A stretch of DNA of 64,000 bases from Verrucomicrobiia bacterium (GCA_035765895.1 DASTWL010000063.1:1-64000); one strand, 5' to 3'; numbered from the stretch's first letter, positions 53,561-61,552 are shown. Program-made: numbers and translations. The notes: generated by a model not told the origin, from the sequence alone.

Positions 53561-54568
53561 ATGAAAATGAGATTTTTCCCAACCATCTTGGTTGGAGCCA
53601 TTACTGCGACGCAATTGGCCTGCGCCGCCTTGCCTCATGTCGAAACTCAGCTCACCTACGCGCCGAATGTTCCTCCGCCGGTTACAAGGCAGAAACCGGC
53701 CATCGTGGAGGTTAATCTGGTCGCTGCGCACAAGGTGATGCCGCTGTCGTCTTCATCGGATTACACCTTTTGGACCTTCAACGACCATGTGCCGGGCCCG
53801 TTCATCCGCGTCCGCGCCGGTGATTGGCTGCAGGTGCGAATCTCCAACACCGATCCGAGCGGCATGCCGCACAACGTGGACTTTCACGCCGTGACGGGGC
53901 CGGGCGGCGGGGCGCAAGTGTTGACCGTCACACCGGGAACGACGAACGTGGGGTGGTTCCACCTTCTGCATCCGGGCCTGTTCGTCTATCATTGCGCGGT
54001 TCCGCCCATGATTGACCACATTGCCAACGGCATGTTTGGTCTCATTTTGGTGGATCCGACGAATGGATTGCCGCATGCCGATCGCGAGCTTTACGTCATG
54101 CAAAGTGAGTTTTATACGACAAACAATCCCAACGGCGGCCGGCTGCTCGGGTTCTCGCATGAGCGCGCCATGGAAGAACACCCGACTTATGTGGTGTTCA
54201 ACGGCCAGTCCGGCTCCATGTTCTTCTCCGACGCGCCGTCCGCCAAAGCCGGCGATCGCATTCGCATCTACTTTGGCAACGCCGGCCCGAATCTCATCTC
54301 CTCCTTTCACGTCATCGGGACGCTGATGCAAAATGTCTATCGTGAAGGCAGCCTGACTGACCCTGCGGCGCACGATTTGCAAACGGTGACGGTGTCTCCC
54401 GGGTCGTCAGCCATCGTTGAGTTCACGCCGGTGGTGCCGGGAATTTACACGTTTTTGGATCACGACATGGCACACGCCGACAAGGGTGCGTCAGGACAAA
54501 TAAACGTGAGTGGTGCGCCGCGGCTGGACATTTACCGCTCTGCGCAGGATGGCCCGCCAACACAGTAA
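53561..54568 (+). CDS. nirK: Copper-containing nitrite reductase NirK (AniA-like class)
   Basis: Periplasmic enzyme reducing nitrite to NO (335 aa, signal peptide MKMRFFPTILVGAITATQLA). Two cupredoxin domains. Type-1 copper ligands are His104, Cys145, His153 and Met158 (MPHNVDFHA and YHCAVPPMIDHIANGM). Type-2 ligands are His109, His144 and His301 (FLDHDMAHADKGASGQINV), with catalytic Asp107 and His250 (SSFHVIGTLMQNVY). The SSFHVIG and HPTYVVFNGQSGSM blocks match the AniA/class-II group. The start at 53561 gives a proper signal peptide. It sits 23 bases after the ferredoxin gene and is the NO source the upstream NsrR box would respond to. Confidence 0.94.
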   Translation: MKMRFFPTILVGAITATQLACAALPHVETQLTYAPNVPPPVTRQKPAIVEVNLVAAHKVMPLSSSSDYTFWTFNDHVPGPFIRVRAGDWLQVRISNTDPSGMPHNVDFHAVTGPGGGAQVLTVTPGTTNVGWFHLLHPGLFVYHCAVPPMIDHIANGMFGLILVDPTNGLPHADRELYVMQSEFYTTNNPNGGRLLGFSHERAMEEHPTYVVFNGQSGSMFFSDAPSAKAGDRIRIYFGNAGPNLISSFHVIGTLMQNVYREGSLTDPAAHDLQTVTVSPGSSAIVEFTPVVPGIYTFLDHDMAHADKGASGQINVSGAPRLDIYRSAQDGPPTQ

Positions 54569-54624
54569 ACCGTTACCGATGGTCAGATTTGTGGTCGGAC
54601 GGTTGCGTTCTGGAGACGTGAAAA

Positions 54625-55908
54625 ATGCAGGACGAGGACAAAAGCGAGAAACGTGTGGTGGTGCTGGGCGCCGGCTTTGGAGGGCTGACGTTTTGTCAGG
54701 CCTTCAATTGTCCGCGTGCCCGGGTCACACTGGTGGACCGGCAAAACCACCACCTGTTTCAGCCCCTCCTGTATCAAGTCGCCACTGCCGGTTTGTCGGC
54801 GCCGGAGATTGCCCAACCCATCCGCTCAATCCTCTCTCGACGAAAGCATGCTGAGGTGCTCCTGGCCGAGGTCACAGGAATGGACCTGACCCGTCGCGAA
54901 GTGCGGCTTAACCACACTGTCATGACCTACGATTATCTGGTGCTGGCCCTTGGCGGCGTGACCAGCTACTTCGGCCATCCGGAGTGGGAGCAGCATGCGC
55001 CCGGGCTCAAATCACTGGACGATGCCTTGCGAATCCGGCGTCAAGTGCTGCTCGCGTTCGAACGGGCTGAAACCGCGCTCGACGCCGGTGAACAGGCACG
55101 CCTGATGACCATCGTGGTCGTGGGCGGTGGTGCCACCGGAGTTGAACTCGCCGGTGCGTTTGCCGAACTGGCTCGGCGTGTGTTGAAGCGGGACTTTCGC
55201 CGAATCGATCCGCGTCGCGCACGTGTGATCCTGCTGGAGGCAGGGCCGCGGCTGTTACCGCAATTCTCCGAGCAACTGGCCGCGAAGGCTGCACGCCGAC
55301 TGACGGCGCTCGGAGTGGAAATTCACACTCACACTCGCGTCGAGAACATCGGGGAAGGGTTTCTTGTCCTGGCAAATGGCACTCGGATCGAAAGCGCGAA
55401 CATGATTTGGGCCGCAGGGGTCGCAGCCAATCCGCTGGCGCGACTGCTGGGCGTCGAACTGGACCGCGCAGGAAGGGTGCGCGTCAGTCCGGACCTGAGT
55501 GTTCCTGGCCACCCGGAGGTTTTTGTTGTTGGTGACATGGCTGTGGTTCAGGGCCACGATGGGCGGACTGTGCCTGGAGTATCGCCAGCGGCAATCCAGA
55601 TGGCACGCCATGTCGCACGCGTCATTGCCCGCGAGTGTCGGGCCGGTTCCGCGAATCTCTCCGGGCGGCCCGCGTTTCGGTATTGGAACAAGGGCACGAT
55701 GGCCACGATTGGCCGGTCGGCCGCAGTCGCCCAAATTGGGCGTTTTGAATTCTCGGGGTGGCTGGCTTGGGCCGCATGGCTGCTTATACACCTGGTTTTC
55801 CTCATTGGTTTTCGCAATCGGGCGGCCGTCCTTTTGCAGTGGATTTACTCCTATTTCACCTACAAAAGAGGCGCTCGCATCATCACCGGTCTGGACAGCC
55901 TGCCCTAA
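54625..55908 (+). CDS. ndh: Type II NADH dehydrogenase
   Basis: Monotopic membrane flavoprotein (427 aa) passing electrons from NADH to quinone without proton pumping. FAD motif: RVVVLGAGFGGLTFCQAF. QNHHLFQPLLYQVATAGLSA is the quinone/FAD family signature. NAD motif: TIVVVGGGATGVELAGAFAEL. VFVVGDMAVVQGHDGRTVPGV completes the FAD site. The C-terminal amphipathic anchor is FSGWLAWAAWLLIHLVFLIG followed by FRNRAAVLLQW. It lies 56 bases after nirK, and the coupling to PDH-derived NADH is natural. Confidence 0.94.
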   Translation: MQDEDKSEKRVVVLGAGFGGLTFCQAFNCPRARVTLVDRQNHHLFQPLLYQVATAGLSAPEIAQPIRSILSRRKHAEVLLAEVTGMDLTRREVRLNHTVMTYDYLVLALGGVTSYFGHPEWEQHAPGLKSLDDALRIRRQVLLAFERAETALDAGEQARLMTIVVVGGGATGVELAGAFAELARRVLKRDFRRIDPRRARVILLEAGPRLLPQFSEQLAAKAARRLTALGVEIHTHTRVENIGEGFLVLANGTRIESANMIWAAGVAANPLARLLGVELDRAGRVRVSPDLSVPGHPEVFVVGDMAVVQGHDGRTVPGVSPAAIQMARHVARVIARECRAGSANLSGRPAFRYWNKGTMATIGRSAAVAQIGRFEFSGWLAWAAWLLIHLVFLIGFRNRAAVLLQWIYSYFTYKRGARIITGLDSLP

Positions 55909-55989
55909 ATTCACGCCCCGGCGACCGCGGGAAGCGCCGGGCGGGGGGGCGCTGAAGACGCAGGCACGGGCTGAAGGGATGGGGCATTC

Positions 55990-56361
55990 TCAAACCTCCA
56001 AGAGCATCCGCAGTGGCTTCTCCACGCCCTCCTTGATGCGTCGCAGGAATATCACGGCTTCTTGGCCGGATAGCGCAATGGGGCGTTCTTATATGGCGTG
56101 CAACCCGGGGATGCCGCTCTAAGGCGGATTCACCAGCGGCGTCGAAAGCCATGATCCGAAGACTCCGCCGTTGGTTGTGGCGAACGTTCCGCCTTCAAGT
56201 TCATCGGGCTTGAGTTTGGTTCCCCGGTTGCCCTGGGCGAATGCGGAAACTGGTTGGTCGAACTCGGCAAAGCTCAACCGAACCGCCTCGCGCAACACTG
56301 GCACAACCAAACCGCGGTCGGTGCTGACGACCACACCGATGACTGTTGCGACCCAAGTCAT
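55990..56361 (-). pseudogene. Remnant of 2-oxoglutarate dehydrogenase E2 (odhB/sucB)
   Basis: Minus-strand reading gives VIGVVVSTDRGLVVPVLREA, LSFAEFDQPVSAFAQG, LKPDELEGGTFATTNGGVFG and SWLSTPLVNPP, the unmistakable C-terminal catalytic domain of OdhB. Then come a TAG where Gln is expected, SGIPGLHAI, a TAA where Lys is expected, ERPIALSG, and after a loss of about 20 residues that should include the DHRxxDG box, EAVIFLRRIKEGVEKPLRMLLEV and TGA at 55990. Everything is in one frame. The gene is dead: two stops, an internal deletion and no N-terminal two thirds. It differs clearly in sequence from the intact pdhC product. Confidence 0.82.
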
Positions 56362-56364
56362 ACC

Positions 56365-56497
56365 CCTTTTCGCCAAGGGATGGCGCGAAATGCCAAAAGT
56401 GCTGGCAACCTCGTTTACGGCAACCCTTTAGGGGACTATGCAAGGCGGCTTGCACGAGCGGGCACCCTGAGTAATCGGAACAGGCGCTGCGTCGCAT
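56365..56497 (-). pseudogene. Truncated, frameshifted nsrR copy
   Basis: From an ATG at 56495-56497 the minus strand reads MRRSACSDYSGCPLVQAALH, which parallels the intact NsrR start MRLSAYSDYAFRVLMQAALR. After a one-base shift near 56418 it continues VNEVASTFGISRHPLAKR (intact: VDQVAETFGISRHHLVKV). It stops being NsrR-like after that helix and fuses directly to the odhB remnant. The second NsrR box lies just upstream of this dead copy, as in the intact locus. Confidence 0.78.
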
Positions 56498-56540
56498 CGG
56501 GAAGCAAGCCGCATGAGCAGCAAGGGTGGATTCAAAGCTA

Positions 56541-56563
56541 AAGTTATATTTGAAATACAACTT
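56541..56563. promoter_or_regulatory. NsrR operator upstream of the hemerythrin-ric genes
   Basis: AAGTTATATTT-G-AAATACAACTT is a near-perfect 11-1-11 inverted repeat and agrees with the extended NsrR consensus at about 20 of 23 positions. It shares the core TATTTGAAATACA with the box at 48147. It lies 35 bases upstream of the hemerythrin start codon. Confidence 0.85.
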
Positions 56564-56578
56564 TAGGTTCGTTATCCT
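56550..56578 (+). promoter_or_regulatory. Predicted promoter of the hemerythrin-ric unit
   Basis: TTGAAA (56550-56555, inside the NsrR box), a 17-base spacer, then TATCCT (56573-56578). This is the same geometry as the pdhA promoter: -35 in the operator with the same spacer length. Confidence 0.6.
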
Positions 56579-56598
56579 TTTGTTCGACGAGCGCGCCT

Positions 56599-57045
56599 AT
56601 GAACACTGCCAGCATCAACGAACACTACACTCACGATCATGACAGGCTGGATGAGCTCCTTCACCAGTTCTTAACGCTCAAGAACTCCGACCGTGCGCAG
56701 GCGGCCACCAATTTCCGGGAATTCAAAGCCGGGCTGGAACAACACATCGTATGGGAGGAGCAGATTCTGTTTCCTGCATTCGAGGGCAAGACTGGAATGG
56801 TCGCCGGGCCGACGGAAGTGATGCGTTGGGAACACCGGCAAATCCGGGGCTTTCTTGAATCCATCGCGGACAGGCTCGTGCGCGATGACTTTGACACGAC
56901 TGACGAAGAAGCCGGCTTGCTGGCGGTGCTTGAACCGCACAACCACAAGGAGGAGAACATCCTCTATCCCATGATTGATCAGGTCACACGCGCTGAGGAG
57001 CGGGCGGAGATTTTCGCCCGCATGAGCGCGAGCGTAAGCCATTGA
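56599..57045 (+). CDS. Hemerythrin HHE-domain protein
   Basis: Cytosolic di-iron protein (148 aa) of the HHE type. Likely ligands are in YTHDHDRLDELLHQF (His12/14), EQHIVWEEQILFPAFE (His49, Glu53), RWEHRQIRGFL (His79) and LEPHNHKEENILYPMID (His114/116, Glu119). Such domains bind O2, NO or buffer iron. It is the first gene after the second NsrR box, and the ric gene follows 52 bases later. Expression should rise when NO releases NsrR. Confidence 0.88.
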   Translation: MNTASINEHYTHDHDRLDELLHQFLTLKNSDRAQAATNFREFKAGLEQHIVWEEQILFPAFEGKTGMVAGPTEVMRWEHRQIRGFLESIADRLVRDDFDTTDEEAGLLAVLEPHNHKEENILYPMIDQVTRAEERAEIFARMSASVSH

Positions 57046-57097
57046 AAGCGCTCAACCGTCAAACCAAACACCTGAATGCCATCGCCGAAGAACTTTT

Positions 57098-57799
57098 GTG
57101 AAAACTATAACACCTGAAACCACTGTCGGAGAACTCGTCCGTGCTGTGCCAGCCCGTTCGCGCATCTTTGAAAACCTCGGCGTTGATTACTGCTGCGGTG
57201 GCAAGAAGCCATTGGCGGAAATCTGTCGCGCCAAAAACCTCGATCCTGCCACGGTGATTGCCATGCTGAACGCGCTCGACCGCGCGGCGGACGTGCCGAG
57301 CGCCAATCCCGACGCGATGGGTCTGGCCGAACTGTGTGATCACATCGAGCGTGCGCATCACGATTACCTGCGCGAAGAACTGCCGCGATTGGATTTCATG
57401 ACGCGCAAAGTTGCCGCCGTTCATGGCGATCGTGAAGCACGACTGCTCGAGGTGCGGCGCGTGTTTGAATCGTTCAACGCGGCGATGACGGCGCATACGG
57501 ACGAGGAAGAGGCGGTCGTATTTCCGAAGATTCGGCAGTTGGCGGCGGCGAATGGAAACCGGGCGGGCATCGTGACCGAACTCAAGGCCACCTTCGCAAA
57601 GCTGGAATCCGAGCATGACAGTGCCGGCGGAGCGCTCGAACGCTTCAAGGAATTGACGGACGGTTACACCCCGCCGGACTGGGCCTGCAATACGTTCCGC
57701 GCCCTCTACGACGGCCTTCGGCAGTTGGAGCGCAACATGCACCAGCATGTTCACAAGGAGAACAATGTCCTCTTTGTAAAGGCGCTGGCCACAGAGTAA
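57098..57799 (+). CDS. ric: RIC/YtfE/ScdA-family di-iron repair protein
   Basis: Iron-sulfur cluster repair protein (233 aa, GTG start), known from E. coli YtfE and Staphylococcus ScdA to restore clusters damaged by NO or peroxide. The N-terminal ScdA-N domain has VPARSRIFENLGVDYCCGGKKPLAE (Cys32/33). The HHE part has ERAHHDYLREELPRL, MTAHTDEEEAVVFPKI, LESEHDSAGGALERF and MHQHVHKENNVLFVKA, supplying the His/Glu di-iron ligands. ytfE is a classic NsrR target, which supports the operator upstream. Confidence 0.93.
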   Translation: MKTITPETTVGELVRAVPARSRIFENLGVDYCCGGKKPLAEICRAKNLDPATVIAMLNALDRAADVPSANPDAMGLAELCDHIERAHHDYLREELPRLDFMTRKVAAVHGDREARLLEVRRVFESFNAAMTAHTDEEEAVVFPKIRQLAAANGNRAGIVTELKATFAKLESEHDSAGGALERFKELTDGYTPPDWACNTFRALYDGLRQLERNMHQHVHKENNVLFVKALATE

Positions 57800-58594
57800 C
57801 CACGGCAAAGCTTCGGCCGCCGCCGAACATGCCCGCGCCCCGATCAATCCGAACATGACGCTCAGGCAGTTGTTGCCTGGGAGGCCGTGTTCGGAAGGTG
57901 TTGGAGGGCGCCGGAGCCAACCCCCCTTCGGGCTGGAGACCGGACACGCACGGAATTCCACGAGGCCGACTGAAGATTGGCAGCCTGCTTGAAAGGACGC
58001 GGGAGCGTTCGCTGGCGGACCCTGTCAAACTTGGAGCCCAGGAGCAGAGCACCATATACCGCAGCACCCGGGATCGGGAGGGGATCGCACAGTGGAGCCG
58101 CGTTCCGATGTGAGCAATCATTGACCTCGTGCGCCCCAAGCCGGAGGCGCGAACCGCGGATTTGATTCCTTTGGCGATGCCCTCCACGTCGGCGTCCATG
58201 ACGACACGCGAACCGGCCCTACCGTTGGACCTGCCTGTTGCTCAATTGCTCAATGAGCTGAAGAATGAATGCCTTTCCGCGATGGGTGGGCCAGCCGCCA
58301 AGCCGGTTTTGGATTCGCCGGTCCATCGTTTCGGAGGATCAGTTGGGCGTTTCAGAATCGGTCTTCATAAGCCAACCGGAAGAACTTCGGACCTGCCAGC
58401 AGCGGTCATCACTCTCTTGGAGAAAGCCGGCGGAACGGCGCGGCAAACCAGTCAACGGATGGGGCAACCACCGGGGTTCACGGAGCAACGGCGGCAGCCA
58501 TCAAATTGATTTCTCCGCGCGCCCGGACCATTCAATTCATTCTCGGCCCAGCCCATCAACCGCGCAGGTCCACAGGTTCTCGTCCAGGGGCGGC
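57800..58594. other. 795-base stretch without a supported gene
   Basis: Open frames across this stretch (for example one from 58129) have odd composition and no recognisable motifs. The long upstream extension of the YgjP-like frame (from 58265) is Arg/Ser/Gly-rich and unlike the family. I see no terminator with a T-run and no clear promoter. It marks the right end of the accessory block and may hold decayed DNA. Confidence 0.5.
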
Positions 58595-59374
58595 GTGGAA
58601 CAGCTTGTCGAGCTCGGCCGGGCTGCATTTACTGCGCGTGTGCAATTCACATTTCCACGGCCCGCTGACACGAGCTCTCCCTCGGTGGAGCGACTGCGGG
58701 TGGCCGGTCGCGAAATTCCGCTGGCCCTGGTGGTCAATCTGCGGGCGCGACGTTACGTGCTGCGATTGCGTCCGGACGGTTCGGCGCGCGTGACCATCCC
58801 GCGCGGCGGCTCGCGGTTGGCCGGCCGGCGTTTTGCGGAAGGACATGAGCCGTGGCTGGCGCGGCAACTGGAGCGGCTGGCGAACCGCCCGGCGCATCCC
58901 GAGCCGTGGCGGTTGGGCACGGAGGTCTTCCTGCGCGGCGAGCGGAGAAAAATCGAGGCGGCTGTCGGGAGCGACGGCAGCGCAATTCAACTCGGCGACG
59001 AAGTGATTTCAGTGGGCGGCAGCACCGCCGATTGGCGGCCGGTCATCGAACGGCATCTCTGGCGGCTGGCGATTCGCGAATTGCCGCCGCGGGTTTTGGA
59101 ACTGGCGGCGAGTCACCAATTGACCGTGTGCCGCATCACGGTGCGGAACCAGCGGACGCGCTGGGGCTCCTGTTCGCGGCGGGCGACGATTTCGTTGAAC
59201 TGGCGCCTGGTTCAGACGCCGCCCTTCGTGCGCGACTACATCATTTTGCATGAGCTGTGTCACCTGCGGGAGATGAATCACTCGATGCGTTTCTGGCGCG
59301 AGGTCGGGCGGGTCTGTCCGGACTTTGCGGCGGCCGAGCGGTGGTTGAAGCAGCACGCCGCCCTGCTTCGTTGA
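58595..59374 (+). CDS. YgjP-like zinc metallopeptidase (M48/DUF45 family)
   Basis: Soluble protein of 259 aa from the GTG at 58595 (GGGG 4 bases upstream). The family core starts VERLRVAGREIPLALVVNLRARRYVLRLRPDGSA. The zinc site is in the C-terminal DYIILHELCHLREMNHSMRFW (HExxH-type HELCH plus a later His). The preceding VRNQRTRWGSCSRRATISLN is the WGSC signature of YgjP proteins. These are often found near type I restriction enzymes, but none is seen here. The N-terminal start is uncertain by up to about 45 residues. Confidence 0.85.
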   Translation: MEQLVELGRAAFTARVQFTFPRPADTSSPSVERLRVAGREIPLALVVNLRARRYVLRLRPDGSARVTIPRGGSRLAGRRFAEGHEPWLARQLERLANRPAHPEPWRLGTEVFLRGERRKIEAAVGSDGSAIQLGDEVISVGGSTADWRPVIERHLWRLAIRELPPRVLELAASHQLTVCRITVRNQRTRWGSCSRRATISLNWRLVQTPPFVRDYIILHELCHLREMNHSMRFWREVGRVCPDFAAAERWLKQHAALLR

Positions 59375-59447
59375 GACACAGCTGGCGCTCGCCAACATCC
59401 GGGGGCGCGGCTTGCGATTTCGGATTTCCGCCTTACGATGCCCGTGC

Positions 59448-60335
59448 GTGCTTACTCTGGATCAACTGGCCGGACTTTTGGAACAACACCGTGCGGAGTC
59501 GGATGCCCGCGTGCGGGAATTTGCCGTTGGCGGACGAGTGTTTCACTTCAATGCGCAACCGGCCCTGATGGGAGTGATCAATTTGTCCGCCGATTCTTGG
59601 TATCGCGAAAGCGTTTGCCTGACGGCGGAAAGCGCGGTTCAGCGCGGGCTGACGCTGGCCGCCCAGGGCGCGGCCATCGTGGACGTCGGCGCGGAATCCA
59701 CCTTGGCGCACGCTGTGCGGGTGGCGGAGGCGGAGCAAAACTCCAGGCTGCTGCCGGTGATTCGTGAGCTGCGTGCGGCCAAGGTGCTGGTTTCGGTCGA
59801 GACGTATCAGCTGGCGGTGACCCGCGCGTGTCTCGAAGCCGGGGCCAATGTCTTGAATCTGACGGGCACGGAGCGGAGCGATGAATTGTTCCGCCTGGTG
59901 GCCGATCACGATGCGGCGGTCATTCTCTGCCATGTGCAGGGGAAAAACGTTCGCGAAGTGGGCGATTTCGATTTCGGCGCCGATCCGGTGGCGATGCTGT
60001 ATGAGCATTTTGCCCGGCAAATTGAAGGCGCCACGCGCAATGGCGTGGAGCGGATATTCATCGACCCGGGACTGGGTTTTTATTACCGCAACCTGCAGGA
60101 CAGCGCGGTCCGCGTGCGGCATCAGATGAACATTTTTCTGAACACGTTCCGGTTGCGCACGCTGGGCTTTCCGGTGTGTCACGCGTTGCCGCACGCGTTC
60201 GAATATTTCGGGGAAGAAGTCCGTTGTGCCGAGCCGTTCATGGCGGTGCTGGCGGCGCTGGGCAAAACTGATTTGTTCCGGACGCACGAAGTGGCGCGGG
60301 TGAAAGCGGTGCTCGACACGCTGCGGGTGTTCTGA
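59448..60335 (+). CDS. Divergent dihydropteroate-synthase-like protein
   Basis: TIM-barrel pterin-binding-domain protein of 295 aa (GTG start at 59448; a TTG at 59412 is possible). FolP-like signals: ALMGVINLSADSWYRESVCL (FolP usually MGIINVTPDSF), AAQGAAIVDVGAESTLAHAV (FolP DIGGESTRPGA) and VSVETYQLAVTRACLEAGANVLN (FolP SIDT). The barrel end FIDPGLGFYYRN resembles FolP DPGIGFGK, but Lys is replaced. Several substrate-binding residues differ, so it may not be the folate enzyme. A related corrinoid or pterin methyl carrier role is possible. Confidence 0.7.
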   Translation: MLTLDQLAGLLEQHRAESDARVREFAVGGRVFHFNAQPALMGVINLSADSWYRESVCLTAESAVQRGLTLAAQGAAIVDVGAESTLAHAVRVAEAEQNSRLLPVIRELRAAKVLVSVETYQLAVTRACLEAGANVLNLTGTERSDELFRLVADHDAAVILCHVQGKNVREVGDFDFGADPVAMLYEHFARQIEGATRNGVERIFIDPGLGFYYRNLQDSAVRVRHQMNIFLNTFRLRTLGFPVCHALPHAFEYFGEEVRCAEPFMAVLAALGKTDLFRTHEVARVKAVLDTLRVF

Positions 60336-60349
60336 CGAAGCCGCTCCGC

Positions 60350-60778
60350 TCACCGCGTCTGCGGAAAGATCTGGTAAAGCAGGAGGTAGATGATCACGCC
60401 GGTGACCGAGACATACATCCACATGGGCCACGTCCAGCGCGCCAGCTTGCGGTGCGTTTCAAACTTCCGGCGCGCGGCCAGCGTCACGGTGGCAATCACC
60501 AGCGGCACGATGACGCCGGCCAGCACGGTGTGGGTGAGCAGCAGCGTCAGGTAATACGGCCGGAACCACGCCGGGTTGCGGAAAACCGTGTGGCCGGCGT
60601 GGGCGTGGTAGTAGAGGTAACCGCAAAGAAACAGCGTCGAAGTCGTCAGCGCCGCGATCATGCAATTGCGATGGGCGCGCTGGTTCTGCTGTTTGATGAA
60701 CACATAGCCTGCCGTGAGGAGCGCGGCGCTCAGCCCGTTCAAGGTGGCGTTGACGGCGGGCAAATCGGCGAGGGTCAC
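60350..60778 (-). CDS. DUF420 membrane protein
   Basis: Integral membrane protein of 142 aa with four hydrophobic segments (AVNATLNGLSAALLTAGYVF, NCMIAALTTSTLFLCGYLYY, YLTLLLTHTVLAGVIVPLVI and the C-terminal WPMWMYVSVTGVIIYLLLY). Conserved His residues are in FIKQQNQRAHRNCM, HAHAGHTVF and LLTHTVL. DUF420 proteins, related to the CtaM group, accompany SCO1 and heme-copper oxidase genes and are thought to help their assembly. Its ATG overlaps the SCO1 stop (ATGA). Confidence 0.88.
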   Translation of the reverse strand: MTLADLPAVNATLNGLSAALLTAGYVFIKQQNQRAHRNCMIAALTTSTLFLCGYLYYHAHAGHTVFRNPAWFRPYYLTLLLTHTVLAGVIVPLVIATVTLAARRKFETHRKLARWTWPMWMYVSVTGVIIYLLLYQIFPQTR

Positions 60779-61434
60779 GACTCGTTCTCCAGTTGCCTGA
60801 GCGCTGCCAGAATTTGCTGCTTCACGTCCGGCCAGTTGATCAGATCTCCCTGGGTCTGAAACGCACCCCGCAAGCGTCCCTGCTTGTCCACCACCACGAA
60901 GATGGTGCTGTGCACAAACAAATCCACGGGATCCTTGCGTTCTTCAGGCCGCTTTGCGACGGCAGTGAGCTTCAAGCCATCGATGGCCAGGTTGGCCACC
61001 GCCACCTTGTCGCCGGTAAGAAACGTCCAGCGGGCGGCATCGGCGCCGAATTTGGCGGCATATTTTTGCAGCACTGCCGGCGTGTCGTAGTCGGCATCGG
61101 TTGTGAGTGACACCAGCCGGGCGCCCGAGTCGGCGGGCAGCGCGGTTTGCAGTTCGTGCATCTTGCCGGTCATGATCGGGCACGGGCCCGCGCAACGGGT
61201 GAAAATGATGTCGGCCACCCAGGCGTGTCCCTTCAAGCCGGCGAGGGTCACCGGCTGGCCAAGCTGGTTGGTCAGGGCGAAATCCGGCACCTGACTGATG
61301 ACCGGCAGGTTGACGGTTTGGTTGTTTCGTGTGGCCTTCAACTTGATGAGCACCAACGCGAGGGCGAGCAAGGACGCAACCAGCACGATGCCGACCCACA
61401 CGGACCAACTGACCGCTTTTCCGGTGCGATTCAT
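60775..61434 (-). CDS. SCO1/SenC copper chaperone
   Basis: Membrane-anchored thioredoxin-fold protein (219 aa from the ATG at 61432-61434). An N-terminal helix (WSVWVGIVLVASLLALALVLI) is followed by VPDFALTNQLGQPVTLAGLKG. The copper site is CAGPCP (CxxxC, in DIIFTRCAGPCPIMTGKM), with the distant His in DLFVHSTIFVVVDKQGRL. This delivers copper to the CuA centre of cytochrome oxidases. It is coupled to the DUF420 gene. No oxidase subunit genes lie in the window. Copper delivery to NirK is also conceivable. Confidence 0.92.
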   Translation of the reverse strand: MNRTGKAVSWSVWVGIVLVASLLALALVLIKLKATRNNQTVNLPVISQVPDFALTNQLGQPVTLAGLKGHAWVADIIFTRCAGPCPIMTGKMHELQTALPADSGARLVSLTTDADYDTPAVLQKYAAKFGADAARWTFLTGDKVAVANLAIDGLKLTAVAKRPEERKDPVDLFVHSTIFVVVDKQGRLRGAFQTQGDLINWPDVKQQILAALRQLENES

Positions 61435-61523
61435 GACGGGGAACTTACGGGGTGAAGCGGTTTCCGCCAAGGGGAGAAACCGCCGCTGAACCGCTCTCCC
61501 AACGCCGGGCGGGGGGTGGGCAT

Positions 61524-61552
61524 TTTACGGCGGCGCAAATCGGGCCTATATT
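61524..61552 (+). promoter_or_regulatory. Predicted promoter for the SpoIIAA-like gene
   Basis: TTTACG (61524-61529) and TATATT (61547-61552) separated by 17 bases, 42 bases before the ATG at 61595. Confidence 0.5.

Noticed and set aside
56119-56376. Considered as a small intact gene of 85 aa
   Set aside because: Its product is a slice of the OdhB catalytic domain, with the rest of that domain continuing past its stop codon, so it is part of a pseudogene.
58129-58509. Plus-strand 126-codon open frame
   Set aside because: Low-quality composition, no motif, and it overlaps another open frame. Treated as non-coding.
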